Shown: positions 9,336 through 18,757, counted from the first letter of the stretch. The stretch: 64,000 bases of DNA from Lachnospiraceae bacterium (GCA_022781985.1 JALESH010000054.1:1-64000), one strand, 5' to 3'. The notes: generated by a model not told the origin, from the letters alone. Made by a program: numbers and translations.

Positions 9336-12300
9336 CTAGTCCTGCTCCTCTCTCATCCTCTCCAAAGCCTCCTCTGGCCCCAGGGCCTCCAGATTCCGGT
9401 AGTGATACCCCTCTATCCGTCCGTCAAACCCGCATACCCGGGAAAACGCACAGTAGTCACAGGCGCTGCTGTTGCCCTGTCTGCAGGGGTTCACTGCCAT
9501 ATTCCCCTCCAGGATATCCAGCCCGATCCTTCTCATCTTCCGGCTCACATAGGCAGAGACCGCCCGCAGCTCCTCCTCTGTCAGCACACTGGATCTGGCG
9601 CTGCAGCTTCCGTCCTTTTTACGCTCCACAGGAACCACATCGGATCTGTCCGTAAACTCCTTATCCAGTAAACGAATGACGGCATCATCCTTATTCACCG
9701 TTCCGGCCATCCTCAGCTCCTTCAGCAGCCTTTCTCTGATTTCCTCCGGCGTCAGCTCCTCCTCGGCCTTCACCATAGGATCTGTCACATGGTAATAAAG
9801 CATGGCCGCCGGAACGATCTCTTTCCCGGGATGCATCCTCTTTTCCAGCTGCAGAGCCACATTCATATAGGCTACCAGCTGCAGCTCCAGGCCGTAGTAG
9901 ACCGCCGCCAGATCAAATCTCCGGTTTCCCGACTTATAATCAATGATCTTCACATAGACATGCCTCTCATCCTCATAAGTATCGATCCGGTCGATCCTGC
10001 CCTGCAGCCTCATCCTCTCCTCACCGGACAGAGCGATATCCACCTCCTCCGGCCCCTGGGCCATGGAAAAGGACAGCTCAAATTTTTCCGGCAGGAACAT
10101 CCCCTTCTTCAGCTGATACTGAAGCGTCATCACCGCCCTTTTTAAAATACGGCGCATCCTTTCTATGGCATATTCGTTCCTGGCCGTGCTGTAAAGCACC
10201 GTCTGCCCATAGGCCGCGGCATAGGCATCCAATGCCTCCCCCAGCAGTCTGTCCGCTGCCTCCTCTCCAAAATCAAACCAGGTATGGCCGCTCTCCTCCA
10301 GCTTGCCGGCAAACAGATCCAGTACACCGTGAAACACATTTCCCATGTCCACTGCCTCAAAGCCGTATTCCTCCCTTTCCTTCAGAGCCAGCCCATACTG
10401 CAGGAAATGGGCATAGGCACAGGAGGCATATTTCTCCAGCCTGCTGACGCTGCCTGCCAGCAGGCTGCCGTATAAAAGCCCTGCGATCTCCTTCCCCAGG
10501 GGACTTTCCCTGTATCTGCAGAAGGCAGCCTCCTTCAGCCGCCCCACCACCGGGGCAAAGTCCGGATCCTCTCTGTAGATATGGTATAGGGTGAAAAATC
10601 TTTTCTTCACCCCCTCCTCCATAACTCCTGCAGCATAGGAACGCAGCATATCCGTCAGATATCCCAGCCCCGACTGCTTCGTCTTGATCTGCTCCTCAAA
10701 GCCTCTCAGCTCCGGCTTTTCCGTCCGTATTCCGGGAAACAGCTTATGTATGGTATCGATCAGGTAGGCCGGCCTGACGCTCTTGCCCTCGTTGTTCACC
10801 TTACAATAGGAAAGGCAAAGATGGCGGGAGGGCTTCGTCATATTCAGATACAGATAGAGCCTCTGGATATACATCTGCTGCCTGGGCCCGGGGGCAAGCT
10901 CATAAGGGGATTCCTGCAGAAACTCCCTGTCGATGTCCGAAATGATTCCTCCGCTGCCCGCACTCTTAGGGATGCTGCCGTCGTTGATTCCCACGAAAAA
11001 AAGCGCCTTGATTTCCTTCAGCCGGGTTCTTTCGATGTCTCCCACCACCACCCTGTCCACATTCTGGGGAATGGTTCCCACCTGGATCTCCTCAAAGCCC
11101 GCATCCAGGATGTCCGCAAACTCCCTTGGGCTCACTTTTTCCTCTGACAGCAGGGCATCCATCTGATCCAGCAGATCCATCACCAGCCGATAGATCTGTC
11201 CATACTCCCTGGCTCTGGCAGGCTGGTTTTCTGCTTCAAACATCCGCTCATAGGCCGCAAGCTTCTCCTGCACCCTATTTCCGGTAATAAAACGGTACAG
11301 CATCCTGATCCGCTCCCCTGCGGTCCCTCCGTTTCTCTCCATCAGGGGGGAAAGCTGCTCCAGCAGGCGGCACCGCAGCTCATTCAGGCGGGAAAGCTCC
11401 TCCTCCCCCAGGTCTGCCGGACCGGTAAAAACGGAGAGCCATTTTCTCTTTCTGTCAATGCCGGTGGCCAGCACATAGTTTTCCAGCCTGTCCGTATCCT
11501 CCCTGTCAAAGCCTGTGAGCCCGCTTCTTAAATAATGAAAAACACTGCGGTAGGAAAAGTCCTCTCTGATCAGCTTCAGCGCGCTTCTGATATATTCAAT
11601 AAAGGGATTCAGCCTGATGCCTGTGGTTCTGTCCAGGAAAACCGGGATTTCAAACCGCTCTGCTTCCGCCTCGATATGCCCCGCATAGGTCTCCAGATCT
11701 CCTGTCACCACTGCCATATCCCTGTAGCAATAGCCCTCCCGGCGCACCAGCTCCTTCATTCGGATGAATATCTGCCGGATCTCCTCCCCCGGAGAGGAGG
11801 CTTCCATCAGATGGATGGCCTCTCCCTCCCCCTCATAAGCCTGCAGGGGATAGCGGAACAGATGGCTTTCCAGATGCTGGAGCTGGGGGCTGCCGGCAAA
11901 TCTGGGCAGCTCCTTTTTTGCCTCCTCCGGCAAAAAGACTGCCTTTTCAAGAGCTGTTCCTGACTCTGCGGCCAGCCCCTTTAAGGCGGCCGCCGTCCTT
12001 TTGCTCAGATAAAACAGCTTCTGCTCCCCATCCGGAACATAGGGATTCCTTTCCCCGCTGTCCATGACTACTGTGACGATGACCTCCCGGGCAAGCTCCA
12101 TCAGCCTCTGGATGAGCCGGTTCTGGATCGGTGTAAAGCCGGTAAAGCCGTCAAAGGCCACTACACTGTCCCGGATCAGCCGGGACTGGGGCAGCACCCG
12201 GCACAGCAGCTCCAGCAGCTCCTCCGTGGTCACATATTTATCCCTGATGAAACCCAGGAAATGTCTGTACAGGACGCCCAGATCCTTCAGCTTACAGTGG

Positions 12301-12755
12301 AGGGCGCTCCGCCTTTTGGCATACTCCGTCAGCTCCTCCAGCTCCTTTGGCCCGATACCGTACTGCATAAATTCGGAGATCGCCGACTTTACCTCGTGGA
12401 TATAGCCGATCTTATTCAGATTGCTGCCGATAACCGGCAGCTCCTCCCGGACGCCCTCCGCCACCTTCCTCAGGATCAGACTCTTTCCCGTATCATCCAA
12501 CACCAGCCGGGCATTGGCACCCACCTCCTCCAGGATCCTGTGGGACAGCCTGCCGAAGCTCAGCACATCGATATTCATGATCCCCCTGCTGGGGTGCGCC
12601 TTTACCAGATCCATCTGGGTCTGCATAGTAAACTGATCGGGAACAATGACAAAAAAATTGGTATCCGGCTCTGCCATGGCACGGCCCACGATCTCTTTGT
12701 GCAGGCTGGTGCTTTTGCCTGCCCCGGATGCTCCGAAATAAAATCTTAATGACAT
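9336..12755 (-). CDS. addB: AddB, nuclease subunit B of the AddAB recombination complex
   Basis: The 1,139-residue protein starts MSLRFYFGASGAGKST, with the AddB Walker A (about 8-16). The C-terminal half carries a RecB-type nuclease (GRIDRIDTYED, then IIDYKSGNRR). It also has the four-cysteine iron-sulfur pattern: one Cys near residue 777 (KYASCAYAHF) and three in a C-terminal cluster (NPCRQ, ACDYCAF, RVCGFD). Family knowledge: AddB scans for the recombination hotspot and its nuclease cuts one strand. AAAGGAG lies 7 bases before the ATG. The gene sits 24 bases after the HAD gene and 3 bases before addA, in what looks like one operon. Confidence 0.97.
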   Translation of the reverse strand: MSLRFYFGASGAGKSTSLHKEIVGRAMAEPDTNFFVIVPDQFTMQTQMDLVKAHPSRGIMNIDVLSFGRLSHRILEEVGANARLVLDDTGKSLILRKVAEGVREELPVIGSNLNKIGYIHEVKSAISEFMQYGIGPKELEELTEYAKRRSALHCKLKDLGVLYRHFLGFIRDKYVTTEELLELLCRVLPQSRLIRDSVVAFDGFTGFTPIQNRLIQRLMELAREVIVTVVMDSGERNPYVPDGEQKLFYLSKRTAAALKGLAAESGTALEKAVFLPEEAKKELPRFAGSPQLQHLESHLFRYPLQAYEGEGEAIHLMEASSPGEEIRQIFIRMKELVRREGYCYRDMAVVTGDLETYAGHIEAEAERFEIPVFLDRTTGIRLNPFIEYIRSALKLIREDFSYRSVFHYLRSGLTGFDREDTDRLENYVLATGIDRKRKWLSVFTGPADLGEEELSRLNELRCRLLEQLSPLMERNGGTAGERIRMLYRFITGNRVQEKLAAYERMFEAENQPARAREYGQIYRLVMDLLDQMDALLSEEKVSPREFADILDAGFEEIQVGTIPQNVDRVVVGDIERTRLKEIKALFFVGINDGSIPKSAGSGGIISDIDREFLQESPYELAPGPRQQMYIQRLYLYLNMTKPSRHLCLSYCKVNNEGKSVRPAYLIDTIHKLFPGIRTEKPELRGFEEQIKTKQSGLGYLTDMLRSYAAGVMEEGVKKRFFTLYHIYREDPDFAPVVGRLKEAAFCRYRESPLGKEIAGLLYGSLLAGSVSRLEKYASCAYAHFLQYGLALKEREEYGFEAVDMGNVFHGVLDLFAGKLEESGHTWFDFGEEAADRLLGEALDAYAAAYGQTVLYSTARNEYAIERMRRILKRAVMTLQYQLKKGMFLPEKFELSFSMAQGPEEVDIALSGEERMRLQGRIDRIDTYEDERHVYVKIIDYKSGNRRFDLAAVYYGLELQLVAYMNVALQLEKRMHPGKEIVPAAMLYYHVTDPMVKAEEELTPEEIRERLLKELRMAGTVNKDDAVIRLLDKEFTDRSDVVPVERKKDGSCSARSSVLTEEELRAVSAYVSRKMRRIGLDILEGNMAVNPCRQGNSSACDYCAFSRVCGFDGRIEGYHYRNLEALGPEEALERMREEQD

Positions 12756-12779
12756 GTACGGCTCCTTTCAGATTCAAAG

Positions 12780-13634
12780 TCAGATAAACTCCATCATCTC
12801 CCTCACCGAGCTGAAGATCAGATGGGGCTTGACAGAGGACTTCTCTGCATCTGCGAGACTGGCCTCCCCGCTGAGTACAAGCACGCTTTTCAGCCCATTG
12901 TTCCTTCCTGCGGCTATATCTGTATACAGCCTGTCCCCCACCATGGCAGTCCTGCTCCTCTCTGCCCCGGTACGCTCCAGCAGATAGTCTATGATCTCCC
13001 CATTGGGCTTTCCGATGATCCTGTCAGGCCACCTTCCGGCGGAAGCATGGATGAAGGCATGGATCGCCCCGATATCCGGAATAAATCCACTCTCTGTGGG
13101 GCAGTTATAGTCGGGATGGGTTCCGATATAAGGCAGCCCCTCCCGGACGAAATCACAGATCCTGCACAGTTTTTCATAGTCCAGGGAGGTATCAAAGGCA
13201 GTCACGGCCACCTCTGCCCTCCTCTCCTCCAGAATAATTCCCCCTTCCTGAAACTCCTTTCTCAGCATGGGATTTCCCAACAGAAATACCCTTTTGCCCG
13301 GATAATGCTTCTTCAGAAAGTGAATCGTAGCCTGCCCTGATGTAAGGATCCGCTGCCGGTCTGTATCCAGCCCCATCCTCCTGAGCTTCTCCGCATACAC
13401 CTCCGGGCTCCTGGAGGAATTATTCGTCAGAAAGATATAGCTTTTCCCCGCCTTTTCCACCCTCTCCAGAAACTCCCTGGCCCCATGGATCCACTGCTCC
13501 CCCAGATAAATGGTCCCATCCATATCCAGGGCATAGCACTCCACTTCCTTTAACAGTCCTTCTCTGTCTTCATTTACTGTCATGGCCTGCCCCTCCGTCC
13601 TTTCCCCAATCTTCCTCCTCTGGTATTGTACCAT
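12780..13634 (-). CDS. HAD-IIA (NagD/AraL-like) sugar-phosphate phosphatase
   Basis: A cytosolic HAD phosphatase of 284 residues. Motif I is YALDMDGTIYLGEQW (nucleophile Asp and acid/base Asp), motif II FLTNNSSRSP, the Lys of motif III lies in IIGKPNGEI, and motif IV is MVGDRLYTDIAAG. The IIA cap lies between motifs II and III. Homologues such as NagD, AraL and PNPase-like enzymes clear nucleotide monophosphates or sugar phosphates; the substrate here is unknown. The first ATG follows GGGAGGTGATT, which is itself the end of the dipeptidase gene (3-base gap). An internal start at Met 18 is possible because residues 1-17 precede the family core. It is cotranscribed with the dipeptidase and addBA genes. 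Confidence 0.88.
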   Translation of the reverse strand: MVQYQRRKIGERTEGQAMTVNEDREGLLKEVECYALDMDGTIYLGEQWIHGAREFLERVEKAGKSYIFLTNNSSRSPEVYAEKLRRMGLDTDRQRILTSGQATIHFLKKHYPGKRVFLLGNPMLRKEFQEGGIILEERRAEVAVTAFDTSLDYEKLCRICDFVREGLPYIGTHPDYNCPTESGFIPDIGAIHAFIHASAGRWPDRIIGKPNGEIIDYLLERTGAERSRTAMVGDRLYTDIAAGRNNGLKSVLVLSGEASLADAEKSSVKPHLIFSSVREMMEFI

Positions 13635-13637
13635 ACC

Positions 13638-14648
13638 CTAAATCACCTCCCGGTAAACTCTCAGCACATTTCCGGAAAAAATCTTTTCCATATCCCCCTG
13701 TCTCATACCCCGGTTCTCCAGAGCCTCTGCAAGCCTTGGCATATAAGAATAATCCGGCAGCTCAGAGGGTGTGGGGATGCCGTCAAAATCACTTCCCAGG
13801 CCCAGACATTCCACCCCTCCCACTCGGATGATATGCTCAGCATGGGCTGCCACTGCCTCCAATGTGTCCGGGACGGGCTGCCCCATGGCTGCCTCCGCCA
13901 GAAAATCCGAACAGAAGTTCAGCCCAATCACTCCTCCCCTCTCCGCCAGCCTCCTTATCATATCATCTGTCAGATTCCGAACCCATGGGCAGACCGCCCT
14001 GGCATTGGAGTGGCTGGCCACAAAGGGCTTACCGGTGACCTCCAGGACATCATAGAAGCCCCTGTCAGACAGATGGGAAACGTCTATGATCATGCCCATG
14101 CGCTCCATTTCAGCTACAAGCTCCCTTCCCCTTTCTGTCAGGCCATGCTCCATATCCGCTTTTTTGTAAAGAAGGGCTCCATCCCCGTCCGGATGGGAGA
14201 AAGCCTGCGCAGAAAAGGCCGGATATCCGATTTCATTGGGATAGTTCCAGGTCAGCGTCATCATCCTCACCCCCAGACGGTAGAGATTCCTGAGCTGAGC
14301 CGGGCTTCCCTTACAGACACCGCCCTCCTCCACCGTCAGCAGGGCAGATATCCTCCCCTCCCTCCTGTTTTCCTCAATATCTCCATAGCTGCGGACCGGT
14401 GCGATGAGGTGTGAGTTTGCAGCCAGCTCCTCATAATAAAGATCCGCCATCTCCAGAGCCTCCTCCATGGGGTCTTCCGCCCTTTCCCTGTTGACAAACA
14501 GGGCAAAATTCTGCAGCAGTGCGCCTCCTGCCTTCAGCTTTTTCAGGTCTATGTGACCTGAATTTTCATACAGGCTCTCCTGGCTTCCCAGCTTTTTCTT
14601 CCGATACAGCTCCGATATGGTATCACAATGCATGTCTGCAAACTTCAT
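13638..14648 (-). CDS. Membrane dipeptidase, peptidase family M19
   Basis: A 336-residue member of the renal-dipeptidase amidohydrolase family. The binuclear zinc ligands can be assigned: His and Asp of DMHCDT near the N-terminus, Glu in LTVEEGG, His in IIDVSHLS, His in FVASHSNARA, and the late Asp in GLGSDFDGI. These enzymes split dipeptides, including D-amino-acid-containing ones. In bacteria they are usually cytosolic, and no signal peptide is visible here. The start follows GAGGATTTGGAG. It is the first gene of the apparent operon with the HAD phosphatase, addB and addA; the functional link to recombination is not evident. Confidence 0.93.
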   Translation of the reverse strand: MKFADMHCDTISELYRKKKLGSQESLYENSGHIDLKKLKAGGALLQNFALFVNRERAEDPMEEALEMADLYYEELAANSHLIAPVRSYGDIEENRREGRISALLTVEEGGVCKGSPAQLRNLYRLGVRMMTLTWNYPNEIGYPAFSAQAFSHPDGDGALLYKKADMEHGLTERGRELVAEMERMGMIIDVSHLSDRGFYDVLEVTGKPFVASHSNARAVCPWVRNLTDDMIRRLAERGGVIGLNFCSDFLAEAAMGQPVPDTLEAVAAHAEHIIRVGGVECLGLGSDFDGIPTPSELPDYSYMPRLAEALENRGMRQGDMEKIFSGNVLRVYREVI

Positions 14649-14784
14649 ACTCCAAATCCTCTCATTTTACGCATATTTGAAAATCCAAGTATCTTTCTAT
14701 TCTATTCTCTCTGCTGCGCCTGTATCCCCCGGCTTCCGCCCTTCGAATATGTGCTTTATCTGCATCCTCATCCGCCTGTAAAAT

Positions 14785-14830
14785 CTGCCCGCCCTATCCC
14801 GGGCACTCTGGCCTGGGATAAAGCGGGCAG
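14785..14830 (-). terminator. Rho-independent terminator of the uracil permease gene
   Basis: Just past the uracil permease stop, the minus strand forms a 16-bp stem. CTGCCCGCTTTATCCC pairs with GGGATAGGGCGGGCAG (two G-T pairs), the loop is 14 bases, and ATTTT follows. It separates the permease from the dipeptidase operon. The remainder of 14649-14855 shows nothing else I can name. Confidence 0.85.
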
Positions 14831-14855
14831 GAAGATTCAAACACGCTCTAATCGA

Positions 14856-16232
14856 TTATGGCTGCTTCTTCTGCGTCTTTCTGGTTCCGCCCAGATCCAC
14901 GCAGGTATCGGAAGGCTCGTCCTCGTCAAAGGTATAATCCTTTCCCGGCAGGACAGCATTCAGAAAAATACCCGTAAGGGCGCCGACGGCCAGCCCTGAA
15001 AGGCTGATCGCCATATTTCCCGCATGGAACACAATAGCGCCTGCATTGCTGAAGTTGATGCCAATGGAAAGCACCAGGATAAGGGCTGCAATGATCACGT
15101 TCCGACTCTTGGAAAAATCCACCTGATTTTCCACCACATTCCGCACACCTACCGCCGAAATCATTCCGTAGAGCACCAGAGATACACCCCCCAGCGTAGC
15201 CCCGGGCATAGCCGAAATCAGCGCAGCCACCTTAGGGGAAAAGGAGAAGAGAACGGCAAAGCCAGCCGCAATGCGGACCACTCTGGAGTCATATACCTTC
15301 GTCAGGGACAGCACACCCGTATTTTCTCCATACGTGGTATTGGCCGGCGCCCCAAACAAGGATGCTATCATAGTGGCCAGGCCGTCCCCCGCAAGGGTTC
15401 GATGAAGGCCGGGATCCCTGATAAAATTCTTGCCTACAGTAGAAGAAATTGCGGATACATCTCCGATATGCTCCACCATGGTAGCCAGTGCAATGGGCAT
15501 GATGGTGATGACTGCCGTAATCAGCAGAGACACATCGGGTGATGCCAGGATGGCAAATACCGTCCTGTCCCAGGACACAGGAAGGCCTATCCAGGCAGCC
15601 TCCCTGACCGGAGTAAAATCCACCCTTCCCAGGATGGCAGCCGTCAGGTAGGAACCCATCACACCCAGGATAATGGGAACAATCTTGACCATTCCCCTTC
15701 CCCATATATTGCATATGATCACGATGGCAATAGCCACCAGGGCGATCACCCAGTCGGCCTCACAGTTATTGATCGCTGACTGGGAAAGGTTCAGGCCGAT
15801 GGCTATGATAATCGGCCCCGTCACGATGGGCGGAAAATAGCGCATTACCTTTCCTGTCCCAAAGGCCTTGATCAGAGCCGCAAGCACCAGATACAGCACC
15901 CCCGCACAGGCCACCCCAAAGCAGGCATAGGATAAGAGCTCAGGCTCCCCGTTGGGGGCAATGGCCCAGTAGCCTGCCAGAAAGGCAAAGGATGAGCCAA
16001 GGAAGGCAGGCACCTTTCCCCTGGAAATCCAGTGAAACAACAGGGTGCCCAGCCCTGCAAACAGCAGCGTCACAGATACATTCAGCCCTGTCAGCGCGGG
16101 CACCAGCACCGTGGCGCCAAACATGGCAAACATATGCTGCAGTCCCAGAACCGTCATCTTAGGCAGTCCCAGGCTGCGGGCATCAAAAATACCCTCATCT
16201 CCGATGGATGATTTTTCGTTTTTTTTACTCAT
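14856..16232 (-). CDS. uraA: Uracil/xanthine permease, NCS2 family (UraA-like)
   Basis: An integral membrane nucleobase:proton symporter of about 458 residues with some 12-14 TM helices. Recognisable family segments are LGLQHMFAMFGATVLVP near the N-terminus, AFLGSSFAFLAGY, FPPIVTGPIIIAIGLNL, the substrate-site Glu in ATMVEHIGDV, and FGAPANTTYGENTGVL, which marks the uracil-permease branch. The last of these (NTTYGENTG with LSLTKVYDSRV) favours uracil over xanthine. I moved the start to the Met at 16232, where GGGAGATAAA gives a usable ribosome binding site; the upstream ATG is too close to AAAGGAG. It is transcribed alone from the promoter at 16284-16312. Confidence 0.93.
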   Translation of the reverse strand: MSKKNEKSSIGDEGIFDARSLGLPKMTVLGLQHMFAMFGATVLVPALTGLNVSVTLLFAGLGTLLFHWISRGKVPAFLGSSFAFLAGYWAIAPNGEPELLSYACFGVACAGVLYLVLAALIKAFGTGKVMRYFPPIVTGPIIIAIGLNLSQSAINNCEADWVIALVAIAIVIICNIWGRGMVKIVPIILGVMGSYLTAAILGRVDFTPVREAAWIGLPVSWDRTVFAILASPDVSLLITAVITIMPIALATMVEHIGDVSAISSTVGKNFIRDPGLHRTLAGDGLATMIASLFGAPANTTYGENTGVLSLTKVYDSRVVRIAAGFAVLFSFSPKVAALISAMPGATLGGVSLVLYGMISAVGVRNVVENQVDFSKSRNVIIAALILVLSIGINFSNAGAIVFHAGNMAISLSGLAVGALTGIFLNAVLPGKDYTFDEDEPSDTCVDLGGTRKTQKKQP

Positions 16233-16283
16233 TTTATCTCCCATACTCCTTTCAAGCGGATCCCCCTCGTTTTATCCTCCCCT

Positions 16284-16312
16284 ATCTTATGCCAACGGAG
16301 TCCCTGCGTCAA
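16284..16312 (-). promoter_or_regulatory. Promoter of the uracil permease gene
   Basis: The minus strand carries a -35 TTGACG (16312-16307), a 17-base spacer and a -10 TAAGAT (16289-16284), in the gap between the PfkB-like gene and the permease. No PyrR-type leader was recognised in the short transcript ahead of the start. Confidence 0.6.
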
Positions 16313-16329
16313 TATGTAATTCTCCCCTG

Positions 16330-17247
16330 TTACCGTCCGTCCCTCCATATGAGATTGCGCCACTGCTGAATCTCCTCCTCCCTCAGAAAGCCATTGCAGG
16401 TACCCATGAACCCGATTTTATAGGATGCAAAAAGCAGCGCGTTCTTCACTGCATAAACGGAATCATGGGTAATATTATAAAAGTGAAGGAAACAGGAAAA
16501 CAGTGCATTCCCGGCTCCTACCGTGCTGACGATGCCGTGGGTCTTTACCGTATCGTAATGGGCAATGATATTTTTGTGCCTGTCATACAGGATCAGTCCC
16601 TCTGCGCCCTGGCCCAGGAGAATGATGGCAGGACGGTATCTGACTGCCAGAGACTTTACAAACTCATAAGGCTCCCTGATCAGATGGTCGTCACTGACAT
16701 AGAGAATGTCTGCCGCCTTCAGAAAATCTTCATTGTAGCACACCTTTTCTTCCTGATACTGCCTGATATTCACGGCTATGGGCTTACGGAGCTCCTTGCC
16801 GATCTGCATGAGCGGACGGCAGAAATTGGCATTGGACACCACCAGCAGCTCGGCTCTGGCCGCCCTGTCCCTAAACAGCTCCAGATCATAGGAAGCGTCC
16901 CGGATGTCCTTCACATCCTCAAAGATCTGCTGTCTCCGGCTGTTGTCATAGAGCACCACGGCGGTAGGCGTATCCTTCAGTATGGGCAGCACATAGTCCG
17001 TCACCAGCCTCACCTCGCAGCCCGGCGGATTGATCAGCTCCATACTCTCGTCCTTTCCCAGCATGGTCATAAAATCCACGGAATTCCCCAGCCATTGCAG
17101 TGCCAGCGACTCGTTATAGGCATCTCCGCCCATACTGGTAAAAATAGTATCCGGCTTTCCTGTGACACCGGTATACTCCAATGGAATTTTATCCACTCTG
17201 ACGATGGTTTCCTTTTGAACGATCCCTGCAACCATAAACTTCCCCAT
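16330..17247 (-). CDS. PfkB-family carbohydrate-kinase-like protein with altered active site
   Basis: About 305 residues with the ribokinase/PfkB fold: the N-terminal GKFMVAGIVQKETIVRVDKIP, an SMGGDAYNESLALQWLG segment matching the family GGxxxNxAxxxxxLG motif, and the anion-hole region near the C-terminus. That last motif reads VSTVGAGNALFS where active members have DTxGAGDAF. Both the first Asp and the catalytic-base Asp are thus replaced (Ser and Asn). Family members phosphorylate sugars or nucleosides. This one may be inactive, regulatory or mechanistically different, and no substrate can be assigned. The Met at 17247 is preferred because GGAGG lies 8 bases upstream. It is divergent from the cysteine-rich gene at 17390. 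Confidence 0.8.
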   Translation of the reverse strand: MGKFMVAGIVQKETIVRVDKIPLEYTGVTGKPDTIFTSMGGDAYNESLALQWLGNSVDFMTMLGKDESMELINPPGCEVRLVTDYVLPILKDTPTAVVLYDNSRRQQIFEDVKDIRDASYDLELFRDRAARAELLVVSNANFCRPLMQIGKELRKPIAVNIRQYQEEKVCYNEDFLKAADILYVSDDHLIREPYEFVKSLAVRYRPAIILLGQGAEGLILYDRHKNIIAHYDTVKTHGIVSTVGAGNALFSCFLHFYNITHDSVYAVKNALLFASYKIGFMGTCNGFLREEEIQQWRNLIWRDGR

Positions 17248-17389
17248 CCGGCTTACCTCCATATTCTCCCATTAAAAATCAGTATATCCAAAGCCACAGC
17301 AGAAGACAAGGAATTTCTTTATTTCTTTTATTTTATCTTTTTCCCCCTCCCTTCTTTGTGTATAATAGAACGCATACGGAGGTACCTTT

Positions 17390-18151
17390 ATGAAAGAGCA
17401 ATTATATACCATCCCCCTCAACGATGCTGTCACCGCCAATGACGAATGTCCTTTTTGCTATATTGAGCGCAATGTGGAACAGGAGCTTCTGGATTTCACC
17501 CTGGGCTCCGGCTCCTCCTATATGGAAAGCGACATCCGTGAGATGACGGATCAGGCCGGCTTCTGCAGGGCCCATTTCAAGAAAATGTTCGATTACGGCA
17601 ACACTCTGGGAAACGGCTGGATCCTTAAGACTCACTTTATGCGGGTCAATCAGGAGATGAAGGAACAGTTTGAAGGCTTTTCGCCCCGGAAATCCTCCCT
17701 TATGGGGAAATTCAGAAAAAATACGGACAGTCCCCACCCTATCGCAGGCTGGATCCGAGCCAGGGAGCAGTCCTGCTATATCTGCAGACGTTTTGAGGAA
17801 ACCTATGCCCGTTATCTGGACACCTTTTTTGTGATGTATCAAAGAGATCCCGGATTTGCCGACAGGATCAGAAACAGCAAGGGCTTCTGCCTGCATCATT
17901 TCGGAGACCTGTGTGTAATGGCTGAAGAGAAACTGACGGACAAGGAAAAAGCTGCATTTTACCCCATGATGTTTACTCTCATGGAGGAAAATATGCAGCG
18001 TGTGGCTGATGATGTGGCATGGCTTGTGGAAAAATTTGATTACCGCAACAAAGATGCGGACTGGAAGAATTCCAGGGATGCCATCCAGCGGGGCATGCAG
18101 AAATTAAAAGGCAGCTATCCTGCCGACCCGCCGTACCGGATGAATAAATAG
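17390..18151 (+). CDS. Cysteine-rich cytosolic protein with duplicated CxxC...CxxH modules (DUF6062-like)
   Basis: A 253-residue protein without signal peptide or TM helix. It holds two copies of one metal-site pattern: C20-x2-C23 with C59-x2-H62, and C129-x2-C132 with C167-x2-H170. Each pair of half-sites is about 35 residues apart, and each second half reads GFC(R/L)xH. This strongly suggests two structural zinc sites made by an internal duplication. I believe it matches the uncharacterised clostridial family DUF6062, but I name it from memory only. The function is unknown. GGAGG lies 7 bases before the ATG and a TATAAT at 17361-17366 is a likely -10. It converges on the TetR gene, the stops being 3 bases apart. 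Confidence 0.8.
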   Translation: MKEQLYTIPLNDAVTANDECPFCYIERNVEQELLDFTLGSGSSYMESDIREMTDQAGFCRAHFKKMFDYGNTLGNGWILKTHFMRVNQEMKEQFEGFSPRKSSLMGKFRKNTDSPHPIAGWIRAREQSCYICRRFEETYARYLDTFFVMYQRDPGFADRIRNSKGFCLHHFGDLCVMAEEKLTDKEKAAFYPMMFTLMEENMQRVADDVAWLVEKFDYRNKDADWKNSRDAIQRGMQKLKGSYPADPPYRMNK

Positions 18152-18154
18152 CTT

Positions 18155-18757
18155 TTATTTATAGGCAAGCCTTTTCAGCATGAGGAGATATCCGCCTATC
18201 TCCTCATACATCCTATGGGGCTGAAAAGAGCCGCTGCGGAAGTTCTCTGCCATCACCCCCTGCAGGATATATTCTATCATGCGGCTCAGCTTATCCGGAT
18301 CTGCCTCCGGTCTGAAACGGGACAGGTCAGCCCGTTCCAGGATGGCCTCCCTGACTCCTGCCAGCGCATCCCGCTTCTCTTCGGTGGCGCTCACAGCCTC
18401 CGGTGCCCCTTCCTGCCTGACACTGTCGATAAAAAGCTGCATGTATGGATAGTTTTTTAATATCTGCAGCTTGGCGTTTTCGATTCTCTGTACCAGCGCA
18501 AAAAAGTCGTCCTCTCCCCCCACAGTGCAGCCGGACAGCTCCAGCGTCATAAAACGGACACTGTAATCATAGAGAAAGGTATACAGACCCAGCTTACTTG
18601 TAAAATAATGAAAAAGCAGACCCTTGCTGATTCCTGCCTCTGCCACGATATCATCCGTACTGGCATGGCTGTAGCCATTCAAGGCAAAAACCTTGAGAGC
18701 TGCATTGATCATCCTGTCCTGCTTTTCCTTTTTCAGGTCAAAAAATTTTTCATTCAT
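18155..18757 (-). CDS. TetR/AcrR-family transcriptional regulator
   Basis: A 200-residue DNA-binding repressor type. The N-terminal helix-turn-helix is clear: DRMINAALKVFALNGY, then STDDIVAEAGISKGLLFHYF, the signature of TetR DNA-binding domains. The C-terminal helical domain would bind an unknown ligand. I use the ATG at 18757, which begins MNEKFFDLKKEK, because residues upstream do not fit the family and a GGGAGATGG site precedes it. A good promoter (18801-18829) lies downstream of bioY, so it is not simply part of the birA-bioY operon. No obvious target gene is adjacent other than itself. Confidence 0.9.
   Translation of the reverse strand: MNEKFFDLKKEKQDRMINAALKVFALNGYSHASTDDIVAEAGISKGLLFHYFTSKLGLYTFLYDYSVRFMTLELSGCTVGGEDDFFALVQRIENAKLQILKNYPYMQLFIDSVRQEGAPEAVSATEEKRDALAGVREAILERADLSRFRPEADPDKLSRMIEYILQGVMAENFRSGSFQPHRMYEEIGGYLLMLKRLAYK

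Noticed and set aside
16045-17442. 465-codon plus-strand open frame spanning the uracil permease start and the PfkB-like gene
   Set aside because: It crosses two real minus-strand genes and a promoter, has no ribosome binding site and no recognisable protein.
18130-18170. A+T-rich 7-bp hairpin (ATAAATA/TATTTAT) at the junction of the cysteine-rich gene and the TetR gene
   Set aside because: Overlaps both stop codons, is entirely A/T and has no clear U-tract on either side; too weak to call a terminator.
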